This document shows positions 50,641 to 61,000 of a stretch of DNA of 64,000 nt, piece after piece. A program made the translations under genes and the position numbers. The notes below the pieces were generated by a model. It ran no database searches. It was not told the DNA's origin and worked only from the letters and a program-made list of their open reading frames with translations. Position 1 is the first letter of the stretch; each line of letters starts with the position of its first letter. Origin of the DNA: Lachnospiraceae bacterium (GTDB taxonomy: Bacteria > Bacillota > Clostridia > Lachnospirales > Lachnospiraceae); contig JAFZVZ010000014.1 in assembly GCA_017617545.1 (NCBI GenBank), positions 59,223 through 123,222 on the forward strand, written 5' to 3'.

Positions 50641-52260
50641 ATGCCAGAAGCATTTTTCCCGATTCTGGTTGCTGCACAGAGCGGCGCATTGGTACCCGCT
50701 TTGATCGCAGCGTTTGTCGCCGTGATTGTCACCGCCATCGTTACGATAATCGTGTGTCTGAAGATCTTCATCCCGCTCCGCATGAAGGAGTACGAGGCTG
50801 AAGTCGGTTCCGCGGAGCAGCGTTCGAAAGAGATCATTGACGACGCAAACCGCAGCGCACAGAAGATTGCAGCGACGGCGAAGAAGGAGGCTCTCCTTGA
50901 GGCTAAGGAGGAGGCTCTGAGGGCAAAGAACGAATCGGATCGTGAGATCAAGGAGCGTAGAGCCGAGGTCCAGCGATACGAGAAACGTGTGACACAGAAA
51001 GAGGAGAATCTGGACAGAAAGCTCGAGTCCCTGGAGAAGAAGGAAGCCCGCATGAACCAGAAGGAGCAGGATCTCGATCGCAAGATAGAAGAGGCGAACG
51101 AGTACTGCGAGAAGCAGATTGCGGAGCTTGAGAGAATCTCCGGACTTACCTCCGATAAGGCTAAGGAATATCTTTTAGAATCTGTCAAGGAAGACGTTAA
51201 GCATGAAACCGCGGTAATGATCCGCGAGTTGGAGCTCGAAGCCAAGGAGACGGCAGACAAGCGCGCGAAGGAGTTGATCGTCAATTCCATCCAGAAGTGC
51301 GCAGCCGACCATGTGGCCGAGGCAACCATCTCGGTGGTGCAGTTGCCGAACGACGAAATGAAAGGTCGCATCATCGGTCGTGAGGGTAGAAACATCCGTA
51401 CGATCGAGACGCTCACCGGTATCGATCTGATCATCGATGATACGCCGGAAGCCGTCATCCTGTCGGGCTTTGATCCGATCCGCCGCGAGATCGCGAGGAT
51501 CGCTCTTGAGAAGCTCGTTGTGGACGGTCGTATTCATCCCGCGCGCATCGAGGAGATGGTCGATAAGGCACAGAGAGAGGTGGAGAACATCATCCGTGAG
51601 GAAGGTGAGGCCGCTGTCATCAAGACCGGCGTTCACGGACTTCATCCGGAGATGGTCCGACTGCTCGGTAAGATGAAGTACCGTACCAGCTACGGTCAGA
51701 ATGCGTTGAAGCATTCCATTGAGGTTTCCCTGCTGTCCGGTCTGCTTGCCGGAGAGTTGGGCGCGGATGTTCGCCTCGCGAAGCGCGCAGGTCTTCTCCA
51801 TGACATCGGCAAATCCGTCGATCATGAGATGGAAGGCACGCACGTACAGATCGGTATCGACATCTGCAAGAAATACAAGGAATCACCGGTTGTCATCAAC
51901 GCGGTCGCTTCTCATCACGGCGATTGCGAGCCTACATCGATCATTTCGTTCATCGTGCAGGCGGCAGACACGATCTCCGCAGCACGCCCGGGTGCACGCC
52001 GTGAAACCTTGGATACTTACACCAACAGACTGAATCAACTAGAAGATATTGCCAACAGCTTTAAAGGAGTGGAGAAATCTTTCGCCATCCAGGCAGGCCG
52101 GGAAGTCCGTGTTATGGTCGTTCCCGAGCAGGTCAGCGACGACGATATGGTTCTCATCGCAAGAGAACTGTCGAAGAAGATTGAATCCGAGCTTGAATAC
52201 CCCGGACAGATCAAGATCAGCATGATCCGGGAATCCAGAGTCACCGATTACGCCAAGTAA
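50641..52260 (+). CDS. rny: Ribonuclease Y
   Basis: 539 residues from the ATG at 50641; the upstream in-frame ATG at 50626 overlaps the GGAGG that serves this start. One N-terminal membrane helix (about 15-40) anchors a long coiled coil (about 45-190), then a KH domain with [12 protein letters not shown], the HD domain with H387-D388 in LLHDIGKS, and a C-terminal domain. RNase Y initiates mRNA decay at the membrane in Firmicutes and replaces RNase E. It is a single-gene unit with its own promoter. Confidence 0.97.
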   Translation: MPEAFFPILVAAQSGALVPALIAAFVAVIVTAIVTIIVCLKIFIPLRMKEYEAEVGSAEQRSKEIIDDANRSAQKIAATAKKEALLEAKEEALRAKNESDREIKERRAEVQRYEKRVTQKEENLDRKLESLEKKEARMNQKEQDLDRKIEEANEYCEKQIAELERISGLTSDKAKEYLLESVKEDVKHETAVMIRELELEAKETADKRAKELIVNSIQKCAADHVAEATISVVQLPNDEMKGRIIGREGRNIRTIETLTGIDLIIDDTPEAVILSGFDPIRREIARIALEKLVVDGRIHPARIEEMVDKAQREVENIIREEGEAAVIKTGVHGLHPEMVRLLGKMKYRTSYGQNALKHSIEVSLLSGLLAGELGADVRLAKRAGLLHDIGKSVDHEMEGTHVQIGIDICKKYKESPVVINAVASHHGDCEPTSIISFIVQAADTISAARPGARRETLDTYTNRLNQLEDIANSFKGVEKSFAIQAGREVRVMVVPEQVSDDDMVLIARELSKKIESELEYPGQIKISMIRESRVTDYAK

Positions 52261-52339
52261 GAGAACTGCAGAAGAATTATAGATTATCTTCGCAGGGATA
52301 CTTGCTTCGGTGCATCAGAATCGCAGTAAAAGAAGTCAG

Positions 52340-52369
52340 GGACCGAGCAGTTATGTTCGGTCCTTGTTT
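52340..52369 (+). terminator. Terminator of rny
   Basis: GGACCGA (52340-52346, by the arm GGGACCGA) pairs with TCGGTCC (52357-52363), followed by TTGTTTAT. The T-tract is imperfect. Confidence 0.6.
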
Positions 52370-52389
52370 ATATGCGGCGCTAAGAGAGA

Positions 52390-52543
52390 GTCAATGTACC
52401 GGCGAAAGCCGGCTGTCTTGGACTTTTGACCTCGTGGAAACGAAGTTTCCGACGAGTCGGAAGTCCGAGACAGTAAGCGTGCGAAGCACGCGTATCATTG
52501 ACCGAACGCACGTACACTGAGCGAGCCTTGCTCGCGAAGTACG
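52390..52543. repeat. Multi-hairpin intergenic element (structured RNA or dispersed palindromic repeat)
   Basis: GTCAATG (52390-52396) pairs with CATTGAC (52496-52502) and closes a junction of three hairpins: CCGGC-GAAA-GCCGG (52399-52412); a long one with a 13-bp outer stem (52413-52425 with 52461-52473), containing CTCGT/ACGAG and GGAAAC-GAA-GTTTCC; and GCGTGC-GAA-GCACGC (52477-52491). A fourth hairpin follows: CGTAC/GTACG enclosing GCGAG/CTCGC (52511-52543). Three loops are GNRA- or GAA-type. No credible gene overlaps it. The rest of the gap (52544-52630) is AT-rich without features. Confidence 0.65.
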
Positions 52544-52630
52544 CAACATGCGGTTTGGGTGATGTGGAAAATGCCCATATAACGAGCGTTTTTCGGCGTA
52601 TTTTCGTGAGTATTTTTCGGGAAAATAGGC

Positions 52631-52659
52631 TTGCCTTTTTCTGTGATGTATACTAAAAT
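52631..52659 (+). promoter_or_regulatory. Sigma-A promoter of the aminotransferase gene, with inverted repeat
   Basis: TTGCCT (52631-52636), 17-bp spacer, TAAAAT (52654-52659). The repeat ATGTATAC (52646-52653) and GTATACAT (52672-52679), spaced by 18 bases, flanks the -10 box and start point and could be an operator. Confidence 0.7.
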
Positions 52660-52722
52660 GCAATTTGTATTGTATACATGTCGACACTTTAAGTGCGAAA
52701 TAAAGAAAGTGAGAAAGAAATC

Positions 52723-53925
52723 ATGTCGTTATCGCTCTCGGTCAAAGGACTTTCCGTAAAACCGTCATCCACACTTGCAATCACGGCGAAAGCCAAGGAA
52801 CTCCGTGCGCAGGGACTCGATGTAGTCGGGTTCGGTGCGGGAGAGCCGGATTTTGATACGCCTGTCAACATCCGCAATTCGGCCAAGGAGGCGCTTGATC
52901 GCGGTATCACCCGCTACACGCCCGCTGCCGGTATGCCGGAACTTCGCAAGGCGATCAGCCGCAAGTTCGAGCGTGTGAACGGACTTCACTATGCGCCGGA
53001 GCAGATTATCGTCAGCAACGGAGGAAAGCACGCGCTGACCAACATTTTCCAGGCGATCCTGAACCCGGGCGATGAGGTCATCATTCCCAGCCCGTTCTGG
53101 CTCAGCTATCCCGAGATCGTAAAGCTCGCGGACGGTGTGCCGGTATTCGTGGACTGCGGCGTTGAGGACAGCTTTAAGATCACGCCTGAGAAGCTTGCTG
53201 CGGCATGCAATGAGAACACCAAGGCGCTTGTTCTGAATTCCCCGAACAACCCGACCGGTATGGTATACACGAAGAAGGAGCTTGAGGCTTTGGCCAAGGT
53301 GATCGTGGAGAAGGACATCTACGTTGTGTCCGATGAGATCTATGAGAGCCTTGTCTATGAGGATGTCGAGCAGGTGAGCATCGGCTCGCTCGGCGAGGAT
53401 ATCTACAACCACACGATCACCTGCTGCGGTATGGCGAAGGCGTACGCGATGACCGGTTGGCGTATCGGTTACACGGGAGCTCCGCTGCCGGTTGCGAAGG
53501 TGATGGCGAGCATCCAGAGCCACCAGACGTCGAACCCGAACTCCGTCGCTCAGTACGCGTCGATCGAAGCGCTTGACGGCCCTCAGGAGTCCGTGCTCGC
53601 GATGCGTCAGGAGTTTGACCGCCGCCGCGTGTACATGTGCGAGCGGATCGAGAAAATGCCGTATGTGAAGGCGGTAACGCCGAAGGGAGCATTTTACGTG
53701 TTTGTCAACATCGGCGAGATCCTTACGAAGAAGTACAAGGGTGAGAAGGTCGAAACGGTTGAGCGTCTCGCGAAGATCCTGATCGAGGATTATCTCACGG
53801 CAGTGATCCCGTGCCGTGACTTCGGCCGCGAGGACCACGTCCGCCTGTCCTATGCGATCAGCATGGAGCAGATCGGCAAGGGCCTTGACAGGATCACGCA
53901 GTTCCTTGCGGATCTGACGGATTGA
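52723..53925 (+). CDS. Class I aminotransferase (aspartate-type)
   Basis: 400 residues from the ATG at 52723; the ribosome binding site is weak, and a GTG frame from 52693 adds a charged tail. PLP-fold type I with VVGFGAGEPDFDTP, LNSPNNPTGMVY and the lysine motif CGMAKAYAMTGWRIGYTG, where K binds PLP. It matches the clostridial aspartate/tyrosine/aromatic aminotransferase group (AspB-like). Substrate range is not fixed by the sequence. Monocistronic, with a terminator downstream. Confidence 0.93.
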   Translation: MSLSLSVKGLSVKPSSTLAITAKAKELRAQGLDVVGFGAGEPDFDTPVNIRNSAKEALDRGITRYTPAAGMPELRKAISRKFERVNGLHYAPEQIIVSNGGKHALTNIFQAILNPGDEVIIPSPFWLSYPEIVKLADGVPVFVDCGVEDSFKITPEKLAAACNENTKALVLNSPNNPTGMVYTKKELEALAKVIVEKDIYVVSDEIYESLVYEDVEQVSIGSLGEDIYNHTITCCGMAKAYAMTGWRIGYTGAPLPVAKVMASIQSHQTSNPNSVAQYASIEALDGPQESVLAMRQEFDRRRVYMCERIEKMPYVKAVTPKGAFYVFVNIGEILTKKYKGEKVETVERLAKILIEDYLTAVIPCRDFGREDHVRLSYAISMEQIGKGLDRITQFLADLTD

Positions 53926-53951
53926 TCTTATACATCGGAAAATGAAGCTGC

Positions 53952-53987
53952 CGCGGGCGGGAGAGCGATCTTCCTGCCCGCGTTTTT
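53952..53987 (+). terminator. Terminator after the aminotransferase gene
   Basis: CGCGGGC (53952-53958) pairs with GCCCGCG (53976-53982), with further partial pairing inside, followed by TTTTT. Confidence 0.88.
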
Positions 53988-54021
53988 GTTGCCTTGTTCT
54001 CCAAAGAATTGCCCGAAAGAG

Positions 54022-54050
54022 TACACAACAGCGGTTTTCTTTGGTATAAT
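54022..54050 (+). promoter_or_regulatory. Extended -10 promoter of pdp
   Basis: TATAAT (54045-54050) preceded by TGG (extended -10), weak -35 TACACA (54022-54027), 17-bp spacer. The leader is about 90 bases. Confidence 0.75.
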
Positions 54051-54146
54051 ATCGGGTAAGGCATATGCCGCTTGTGTAGCAGGAATATCGTATTGGGCAA
54101 GAGGTATGCCCGTGCAGCCGAACACGACCGACAGGAGGGAACGAGC

Positions 54147-55478
54147 ATGAGAATGTACGATGTCATTACCGCGAAGAAGCGCGGGATGGAGCTTACGGAT
54201 GAGCAGATTGCTTACGTGGTGAAGGGCTTTACCAACGGCGAGATCCCGGATTATCAGGTGTCCGCCCTGTTGATGGCGATCTGCCTCAAGGGACTGAACA
54301 TGCGGGAGACGACGACGCTCACCATGGAGATGGCCCGAAGCGGCGAGATGCTCGATCTCTCGGCAATTCACGGGAAGAAGGCGGACAAGCACTCCACCGG
54401 CGGCGTGGGCGACAAGACAACGCTGATCGTTGCGCCGATCGTGGCTTCCCTGGGAATTCCGGTAGCGAAGATGTCGGGGCGCGGACTCGGCCATACCGGC
54501 GGCACGATCGACAAGCTGGAGAGCATCCCCGGGTTCCGCACGACGATCCCCGCGGACGAGTTCATCCGCAATGTCAATGAGATGAAGCTCGCGGTGGCAG
54601 GCCAGAGCGCCAACCTCGCGCCTGCGGACAAGAAACTCTACGCGTTGCGCGACGTGACGGCGACTGTGGACAACATTTCCCTGATCGCTTCGAGCATCAT
54701 GAGCAAGAAGCTTGCCTCGGGAGCGGATGTCATCGTGCTTGACGTGAAGACCGGAAGCGGCGCGTTCATGAAGACCTACGAGGATTCGGCGGCGCTTGCG
54801 CAGACGATGGTGACGATCGGCAACAATTGCGGGCGGAAGACGTACGCGGTCATCACGGACATGAACCAGGTGCTCGGCCGCTATGTCGGAAACTGGCTCG
54901 AGGTTCGCGAGGCGATGGAGATCCTCGCGGGAGGCGGAGACGAGGAGCTGCGTCTTGTGAGTGTGACGCTCGCGTCCTATATGATCCTCGGCTGCGGAAA
55001 GGCGGCGACGTACGCCGAGGCGTCCGCCATGGCGGAAAATGCGATCACAAGCGGCGCTGCGATGGCGAAGTTTAAGGAGTTTGTCGGCAGGCAGGGCGGA
55101 GATGTGAGTTTTGTCGATCATCCGGAAACCATGCGCGCGGCATCGGTTGAGGTGCCCGTATACGCTCCTCAGAGCGGTTACGTCTCTGAGATCAACGCGG
55201 AGGAGGTCGGCATGTCGAGCCTGCTTCTCGGAGGAGGCAGGGAGAAGAAGGAGGATGCCGTTGACCCGATCGTCGGGATCCGCGTGGATAAGAAGGTCGG
55301 TGATCCGGTGCAGAAGGGTGATCTGTTGGGAGTTCTCTACGCTAACGATCCCGATAAAGTTCCCGCCGCGAAGGAGCGCTTCTTGGGGGCATACCGGTTC
55401 TCCGAGGAGAAGGTTCCTGCGGTAGCACCGATCTACGGGTATGTGGATGACAACGGTGTTCACAACGGTACCATCTGA
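54147..55478 (+). CDS. pdp: Pyrimidine-nucleoside phosphorylase
   Basis: 443 residues from the ATG at 54147, which follows AGGAGGG by 7 bases. The thymidine/pyrimidine phosphorylase signature SGRGLGHTGGTIDKLESIPG is complete (about 111-130), as is KHSTGGVGDKTTL in the phosphate site. It splits uridine, thymidine or deoxyuridine with phosphate to base and (deoxy)ribose 1-phosphate for salvage and carbon use. The usual deoCD or cdd neighbours are absent. Confidence 0.95.
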   Translation: MRMYDVITAKKRGMELTDEQIAYVVKGFTNGEIPDYQVSALLMAICLKGLNMRETTTLTMEMARSGEMLDLSAIHGKKADKHSTGGVGDKTTLIVAPIVASLGIPVAKMSGRGLGHTGGTIDKLESIPGFRTTIPADEFIRNVNEMKLAVAGQSANLAPADKKLYALRDVTATVDNISLIASSIMSKKLASGADVIVLDVKTGSGAFMKTYEDSAALAQTMVTIGNNCGRKTYAVITDMNQVLGRYVGNWLEVREAMEILAGGGDEELRLVSVTLASYMILGCGKAATYAEASAMAENAITSGAAMAKFKEFVGRQGGDVSFVDHPETMRAASVEVPVYAPQSGYVSEINAEEVGMSSLLLGGGREKKEDAVDPIVGIRVDKKVGDPVQKGDLLGVLYANDPDKVPAAKERFLGAYRFSEEKVPAVAPIYGYVDDNGVHNGTI

Positions 55479-55578
55479 TGAAATTTCCGGGGAGAGGACC
55501 ATTTCCCGTGATATTGTGTGACGGATACACAAAAAACGGGTAATTCTCGCCAAATAACCACAATTGCTTGCGTTTACA

Positions 55579-55623
55579 GGGGATTTGTCCACCACATCTT
55601 GTTGACAAATCCCCTTTCTTTGT
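55579..55623 (+). terminator. Terminator of pdp overlapping the next promoter
   Basis: GGGGATTTGTC (55579-55589) pairs perfectly with GACAAATCCCC (55604-55614), followed by TTTCTTTG. The 3' arm overlaps the -35 box of the downstream promoter. Confidence 0.85.
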
Positions 55624-55630
55624 TTATAAT
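55602..55630 (+). promoter_or_regulatory. Consensus sigma-A promoter of the phosphoesterase gene
   Basis: TTGACA (55602-55607), 17-bp spacer, TATAAT (55625-55630): a full consensus match, 35 bases before the start codon. Confidence 0.92.
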
Positions 55631-55665
55631 CAGTATGATGTGGTGTATACTTACGGAGTAACAAG

Positions 55666-56538
55666 ATGTTGGGTTGGATATTACTTGCCATTGGGATCGT
55701 TGCCGTAGGGTTTACGGTGTATCAATACATCGCGCAAAGGCTTCTGCAGGTCGTTTCGATGACGGTGGATCCGGTGCGCGCGAAGCAGTTTGCGGGCAAA
55801 CTTCCGCGGACGGTCGTGGTGTTCTCGGATCTTCACAACCACCTTTTCGGCAAGGACAACGAGAAGCTTGTCGCTGCGATCGAAGCACAGAAGCCGGACG
55901 TCATCCTGATCCCGGGGGATCTGCTGGTCGGACGGAGGGAACACTTCGAGGTTGCCTCGAGACTGTTGCAGAGGCTTGCGGCGCTTGGAAAGCCGATCTA
56001 TATCTCGCTCGGCAACCACGAGAGCGGCACGAGAGAGTATTATCCGGAGCTGTACGAGGAGTTTCTCAAGGATACGGTACACGACAACATCCATATCCTC
56101 GACAATCAATGCGAGTATCTGTCGGACAAGGTCGCGATCTGCGGACTGACGCTTCCGATGGAGGTCTACGGAAAGCGCGGACGCCGGTTCGCGGTCACGG
56201 TTGAAGATATGGCCTCGATCGTTCCCGCGCCGAAGGAGGATGACTTCCGAATTCTGATGGCGCACACGCCGTACTACTTTGACACGTACGCGGACTACGG
56301 CGCGGACCTGGTGCTGTCGGGACACATTCACGGAGGCATCGTGAGACTTCCGCTTCTCGGCGGACTGATCTCGCCGCAGCTTGAGCTGTTCCCGGAGTAT
56401 GACGCCGGAATGTACAAAAAGAAAGACACGATCATGATCGTGACAAGGGGACTGGGGACGCATTTTCCGCCGATCCGGATCGCCAACCGACCGGAACTGA
56501 TCGTGCTTCATTTTCCGCAGAAGGATGCGGAGGAATGA
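55666..56538 (+). CDS. Membrane-anchored metallophosphoesterase (YaeI-like)
   Basis: 290 residues. One N-terminal membrane helix (about 2-20) is followed by a calcineurin-like phosphoesterase domain with FSDLHNH (D55, H57), PGDLL, GNHES and SGHIHGG, so all metal-binding blocks are intact. Relatives act on phospholipid-linked or other phosphate esters outside or at the membrane. The substrate is not known. GGAG lies 7-10 bases before the ATG, behind a consensus promoter. Confidence 0.9.
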   Translation: MLGWILLAIGIVAVGFTVYQYIAQRLLQVVSMTVDPVRAKQFAGKLPRTVVVFSDLHNHLFGKDNEKLVAAIEAQKPDVILIPGDLLVGRREHFEVASRLLQRLAALGKPIYISLGNHESGTREYYPELYEEFLKDTVHDNIHILDNQCEYLSDKVAICGLTLPMEVYGKRGRRFAVTVEDMASIVPAPKEDDFRILMAHTPYYFDTYADYGADLVLSGHIHGGIVRLPLLGGLISPQLELFPEYDAGMYKKKDTIMIVTRGLGTHFPPIRIANRPELIVLHFPQKDAEE

Positions 56539-56625
56539 GTAATACATAATATTGAGTAATACCGCCGGAAACGGCGCAAGAAAGTACCGAGCCGTGCATC
56601 GCCCGGATACGGAAAGGAGGCTGTC

Positions 56626-57393
56626 ATGGACATTTCATTTACCCTGGAAGCGTTCGAGGGACCGCTGGATCTGCTGATCCACCTGATCGAAAAGAACAAA
56701 GTGAACATCTATGACATCCCGATCGCGATGATCACGGACCAGTATATGGAGTATGTGTCGGAGATGCAGCGCCTGCAGATGGACAACATCAGCGAGTTCA
56801 TGGTGATGGCTGCCTATCTGCTCAAGATCAAGTCGCAGATGCTTCTTCCCGCGCCGGTTGCGGAGGAGGAAGGGGATCCTCGCGCAGAGCTTGTGGAGCG
56901 CCTTTTGGAGCACAAGATGTATCAGTACGCGTCGCAGGATCTCAAGGACCGCCAGGTGGAGGCGGCGAGACACCTGTACCGCGAGCCGAACGTTCCCGCG
57001 GAGGTTGCCGCTTACGAGGAGGAGGTTTCCGCGGAGGATGTCATCGGCGATCTGCAGCTGTCGGAGCTGAGCAGGATTTTCCAAGATATCATGAAGCGTC
57101 AGGAGGCGAAGATCGATCCGATCCGAAGCGCGTTCGGCCGGATCGAGAAGGAGGAGATCAACTTCCGCGACAAGGTCATGAAGATCCAGGAGTACGGCAT
57201 CGAGCACAAGCATTTTTCGTTCCGGAGACTGCTTGAGAAGGCTACCGACCGGATCGAGATCATTGTGACGTTCTTGGGAATTCTCGAGCTCATTCATCTC
57301 GGCCGCATGCTGATCCGTCAGAACCGTCTGTTCGATGATTTCGAGATCGATTATGTGGCCAACGACATTGTGGCGATCGATTCGTTCGCGTAA
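56626..57393 (+). CDS. scpA: Segregation and condensation protein A
   Basis: 255 residues. The kleisin of the SMC-ScpAB condensin. The N-terminal FEGPLDLLIHLIEKNKV is the family signature that binds the SMC neck; the C-terminal winged helix binds the other SMC head. AAAGGAGG is 5 bases before the ATG. It precedes scpB by 56 bases; both act with an smc gene not in this window. Confidence 0.97.
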   Translation: MDISFTLEAFEGPLDLLIHLIEKNKVNIYDIPIAMITDQYMEYVSEMQRLQMDNISEFMVMAAYLLKIKSQMLLPAPVAEEEGDPRAELVERLLEHKMYQYASQDLKDRQVEAARHLYREPNVPAEVAAYEEEVSAEDVIGDLQLSELSRIFQDIMKRQEAKIDPIRSAFGRIEKEEINFRDKVMKIQEYGIEHKHFSFRRLLEKATDRIEIIVTFLGILELIHLGRMLIRQNRLFDDFEIDYVANDIVAIDSFA

Positions 57394-57449
57394 CGCATGT
57401 GCCTGTTGTACGGGCGGGATGATTATGAAGCAGGAGGGTTGAGATACCC

Positions 57450-58007
57450 ATGACAGATAAAAAAGCGGCCATCGAGGGAATCCTTTTCACGATGGGCGAT
57501 GCAGTGGAGGGAGAGCGGATCGCAACTGCTCTGGAGTTGTCCGAGGATGAATTTTCCGGACTGATGGAGGAGCTGATCCGTGAATATGAGGATCCGGCGC
57601 GCGGCATCATGATCCTGCGTGTCGGGACAAAGTACCAGATGTGCACGAAGCCGGAGTGCTATGAGGACCTGATCAAGCTGTGTCACGTGCCGAAGAAGCA
57701 CAGCCTAACGGATGTCATGCTGGAGACGCTCGCGATCGTTGCATACAAGCAGCCGGTCACGAGAGCCGATATCGAGGCAATCCGCGGGGTGAACAGCGAT
57801 TTTACGATCAACAAGCTGTTGGAGTACCATTTGATCTGTGAACTCGGACGACTGGAAGCCCCGGGTCGCCCGATCCTGTTCGGGACTACGGATGATTTCC
57901 TGCGAAGCTTCGGGGTATCCTCCATCGATGAACTGCCGTACATCGGGCCGGAGATGGTGGAGGAGTTGAAGCAGGAAGCGGAAGAGGAAGCGACGATTGG
58001 AGTTTAA
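57450..58007 (+). CDS. scpB: Segregation and condensation protein B
   Basis: 185 residues. Two winged-helix domains; the block LETLAIVAYKQPVTRADIEAI (split here as LETLAIVAYK and QPVTRADIEAIRG) is diagnostic. ScpB dimers bind ScpA in condensin. Its last 11 bases overlap the SNF2 helicase gene, so translation of the two is coupled. Confidence 0.96.
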   Translation: MTDKKAAIEGILFTMGDAVEGERIATALELSEDEFSGLMEELIREYEDPARGIMILRVGTKYQMCTKPECYEDLIKLCHVPKKHSLTDVMLETLAIVAYKQPVTRADIEAIRGVNSDFTINKLLEYHLICELGRLEAPGRPILFGTTDDFLRSFGVSSIDELPYIGPEMVEELKQEAEEEATIGV

Positions 58008-61000
58008 GGATTTTTTAACCAAAGCCTTTATCAAGAGCTATGCGCAGAGTGACGAAGTCTATGCGGATGGTTTTTCCTATTACCGCAACGGTCGTGTGAC
58101 ACACGGCGTCGCATCGAAGGACAAGCGCGTCTACCAGTTCACGGTCAAGGGCAATTACAACTACAAGGTGACGGTCCGCCTTGCGGATTCCCTGTCCTGC
58201 ACGTGCACCTGCGCCAATCTCTCAAAGAACAGCGGGATCTGCAAGCATATCATTGCATCGCTTCTGTTCCTCAACCAGTTCGAGCGCACCGCAAAGGCGA
58301 GCGCCGATCTCACGCCGGAGGAGCAGAAGAACGGACAGATCCTCAACTACTACAGCGAGCTCGAATCCGGTGTCGCTCACTTCGAGACCGGCCATGTCGA
58401 GCTGATGTTTTTCTATAACGGGATCCTCCGCCAGCCGAAGGATCATGTTATCATGCGCATTTCCATGGGCTCCGGGCGGTGCTATAAGGTCCAGTCCGTG
58501 AAGAAAATGCTCGAGTCGATGCGCGCGGGACAGAGCTTTGCGCTCGGTAAGAATTTTACGTACCGCAAGGATATCGTGGAGTTCGACGAGAGTTCCCGAA
58601 GAGTGCTCGACTATCTCTCCGAGCTGTTTGAGCTCGAGGAGAGATTTGAGATCGCCGGCGAGAGGTCGGTGTTCCAGAAAAATGATATCGTGCTCTCCAA
58701 GAGCATGTTTCTAGAGGTGCTTCGCCGCCTGGGCGGGGACCCGTTCGGTTTCGTGATCAACGGACGTCTTCTGGAGGATGTGCGTTTTGTGGACGGGAAT
58801 CCGTATATCTCGTACGATATCGACGCGGACGAGGATTTTGTATCCATCGGTTACGCGGACAATTCCCGCGTGTTCCCGATCGCGGCGGACGGCAGCCTTC
58901 TTCTGTATGACCGTATTCTGTATCATCCTTCGGGTTCTTTTACGAAAAATTATCTTCCGATCTACAACAATCTTTCCAAGGACGGCTCACCGATGGTGTT
59001 CCGCGGCGAGTATGCCCGCAGATTCCTCGAGGAGGTTCTTCCGAAGCTCAGCAACAGCATGAGTGTCGAGATCCCCGCGGCTTTGGCGGAGCGATACCTG
59101 ACGCTTCCTCTGCAGGCGGGCATGAACCTTGACTACGTCAACGGAGATATCCGCGGCGAGCTGATGTTCACGTATGGTGAGTATACCTTCAACAGCTTCG
59201 CGGAGCCCGAGACGCGCGAGCACATTCTCGTGCGCGACAAGGACGGGGAGCAGGCGCTTCTCAACAAGCTGAAGCAGCTCGGCTTTGAGGCGCACAACGG
59301 ATACTTCCTGCTTCGCGAGACCGAGGCGATCTTTGATTTCATCTCCGGCGAGCGCGACGGGCTGGATCAGATGTGCGAGCTTCGGTATTCCGATTCGTTC
59401 AGATCTCTCCGCATCAGCAAGGGTGAGAAGGTTTCCTACGGCGTGCATATGAAGTCGGGCGAGGATTACATGACGCTCGACGTGTCTTACGACGATGTTC
59501 CCAAGAAGGAGCTCGCTGACATTTTCCGCTCGATCAAACTCAAGAAGAAGTATTACCGCCTGAAGGACGGCAATTTCCTTCTCCTCGATACCGACACGAT
59601 CAAGCAGTCGGTGCAGTTCATCCGTTCCCTTTCCGGCTCCTCGAAGCCGATCCGCGAGGACGGGATCGTGATCGACCGCTCGCAGGTGAGCTACCTGGAG
59701 CAGATGCTCAGGCGTATCGGCTCGGATTATCATATTGACGATTGTATTTATAAGCTTCTCAATACATTGAATAACCCGCCGCATCGTGATTGTCCAGCGG
59801 AGATCGTTGCCGATGTCAGACCGTACCAGATGGCCGGCTTTGAGTGGATGTGCAACCTCGCGGACAATCGTATGGGCGGTATCCTCGCGGATGACATGGG
59901 TCTCGGCAAGACGCTTCAATCCATCATGTACCTCGTGACGCTGCCGAAGGAGAGCCGACGCATGGTCGTCTGCCCGACCTCGCTCATGTTCAACTGGAAG
60001 GATGAGTTTGAGAACTTTGCACCGTCGCTCACCTGCGACATCGTCTGCGGAACTCCCGAGGAGCGCCGCAGGATCATCCGCGACAGCAAGGCGCAGGTGC
60101 TGATCACCTCGTATCCGCTGATCCGGCGTGACCTGTCGTACTACCGTGAGATTGAATTTTCCGCTGTGATCATCGATGAGGCGCAAAATATCAAAAACAG
60201 CGCTTCGATGAACGCGCAGAGCGTAAAGAACCTGAACACGAAGACGCGGTTCGCGCTGACCGGTACGCCGATCGAGAATTCGCTCTCGGAGATCTGGTCG
60301 ATCTTCGACTTCGTGATGCCGGGATACCTGTTCTCGCATCCGAAGTTCGTGAACGAGTACGAGAAGCCGATCATGAACAATAACCTGGAGATCTTAGCAC
60401 AGCTGAACCTGCGGATCCAGCCGTACGTGATGCGGCGTATGAAGCAGGATGTGCTTTCCGAGCTGCCGGAGAAGACCGAGGAGAAGATCCTCGTCGACCT
60501 TTCCGAGGATCAGAAGAAGCTGTACGCATCATACCTGGAGAGCTACCGCGGCGCGTTCGATCTCGACGATGAGGAGAGCATCAACGAGAACCGCATGCAG
60601 ATCCTGAGCGCACTCATGCGTCTTCGTCAGATCTGCTGCCATCCGGCGACCTTCATGACGAACTATGAGGGTGGAAGTGCCAAGATGGATCTGCTGATGG
60701 AGATCGTGGAACAGGCGATCGCCTCCGGACACAGAATGCTTGTATTTTCCCAGTTCACATCGATGCTGGAGCTCGTGCAGAAGGAGCTTGAGCAGAGAAA
60801 TATCTCGTGCTTCTGCATCCGCGGCGAGACGAAGGTTGCAGACAGAAGCGCGTACGTGAAGCGCTTTAACGAGGGTGAGAACAGCGTGTTCCTGATCTCG
60901 CTGAAGGCCGGCGGTACCGGACTGAACCTGATCGGAGCGGACACGGTGATCCACATCGATCCCTGGTGGAACCCCGCCGTTGAGGATCAGGCGACGGACC

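Noticed and set aside
52391-52687. 98-codon minus-strand frame over the multi-hairpin element
   Set aside because: The inverted repeats force its sequence, it lacks a ribosome binding site and crosses a promoter; frames like this are often mis-annotated in repeats.
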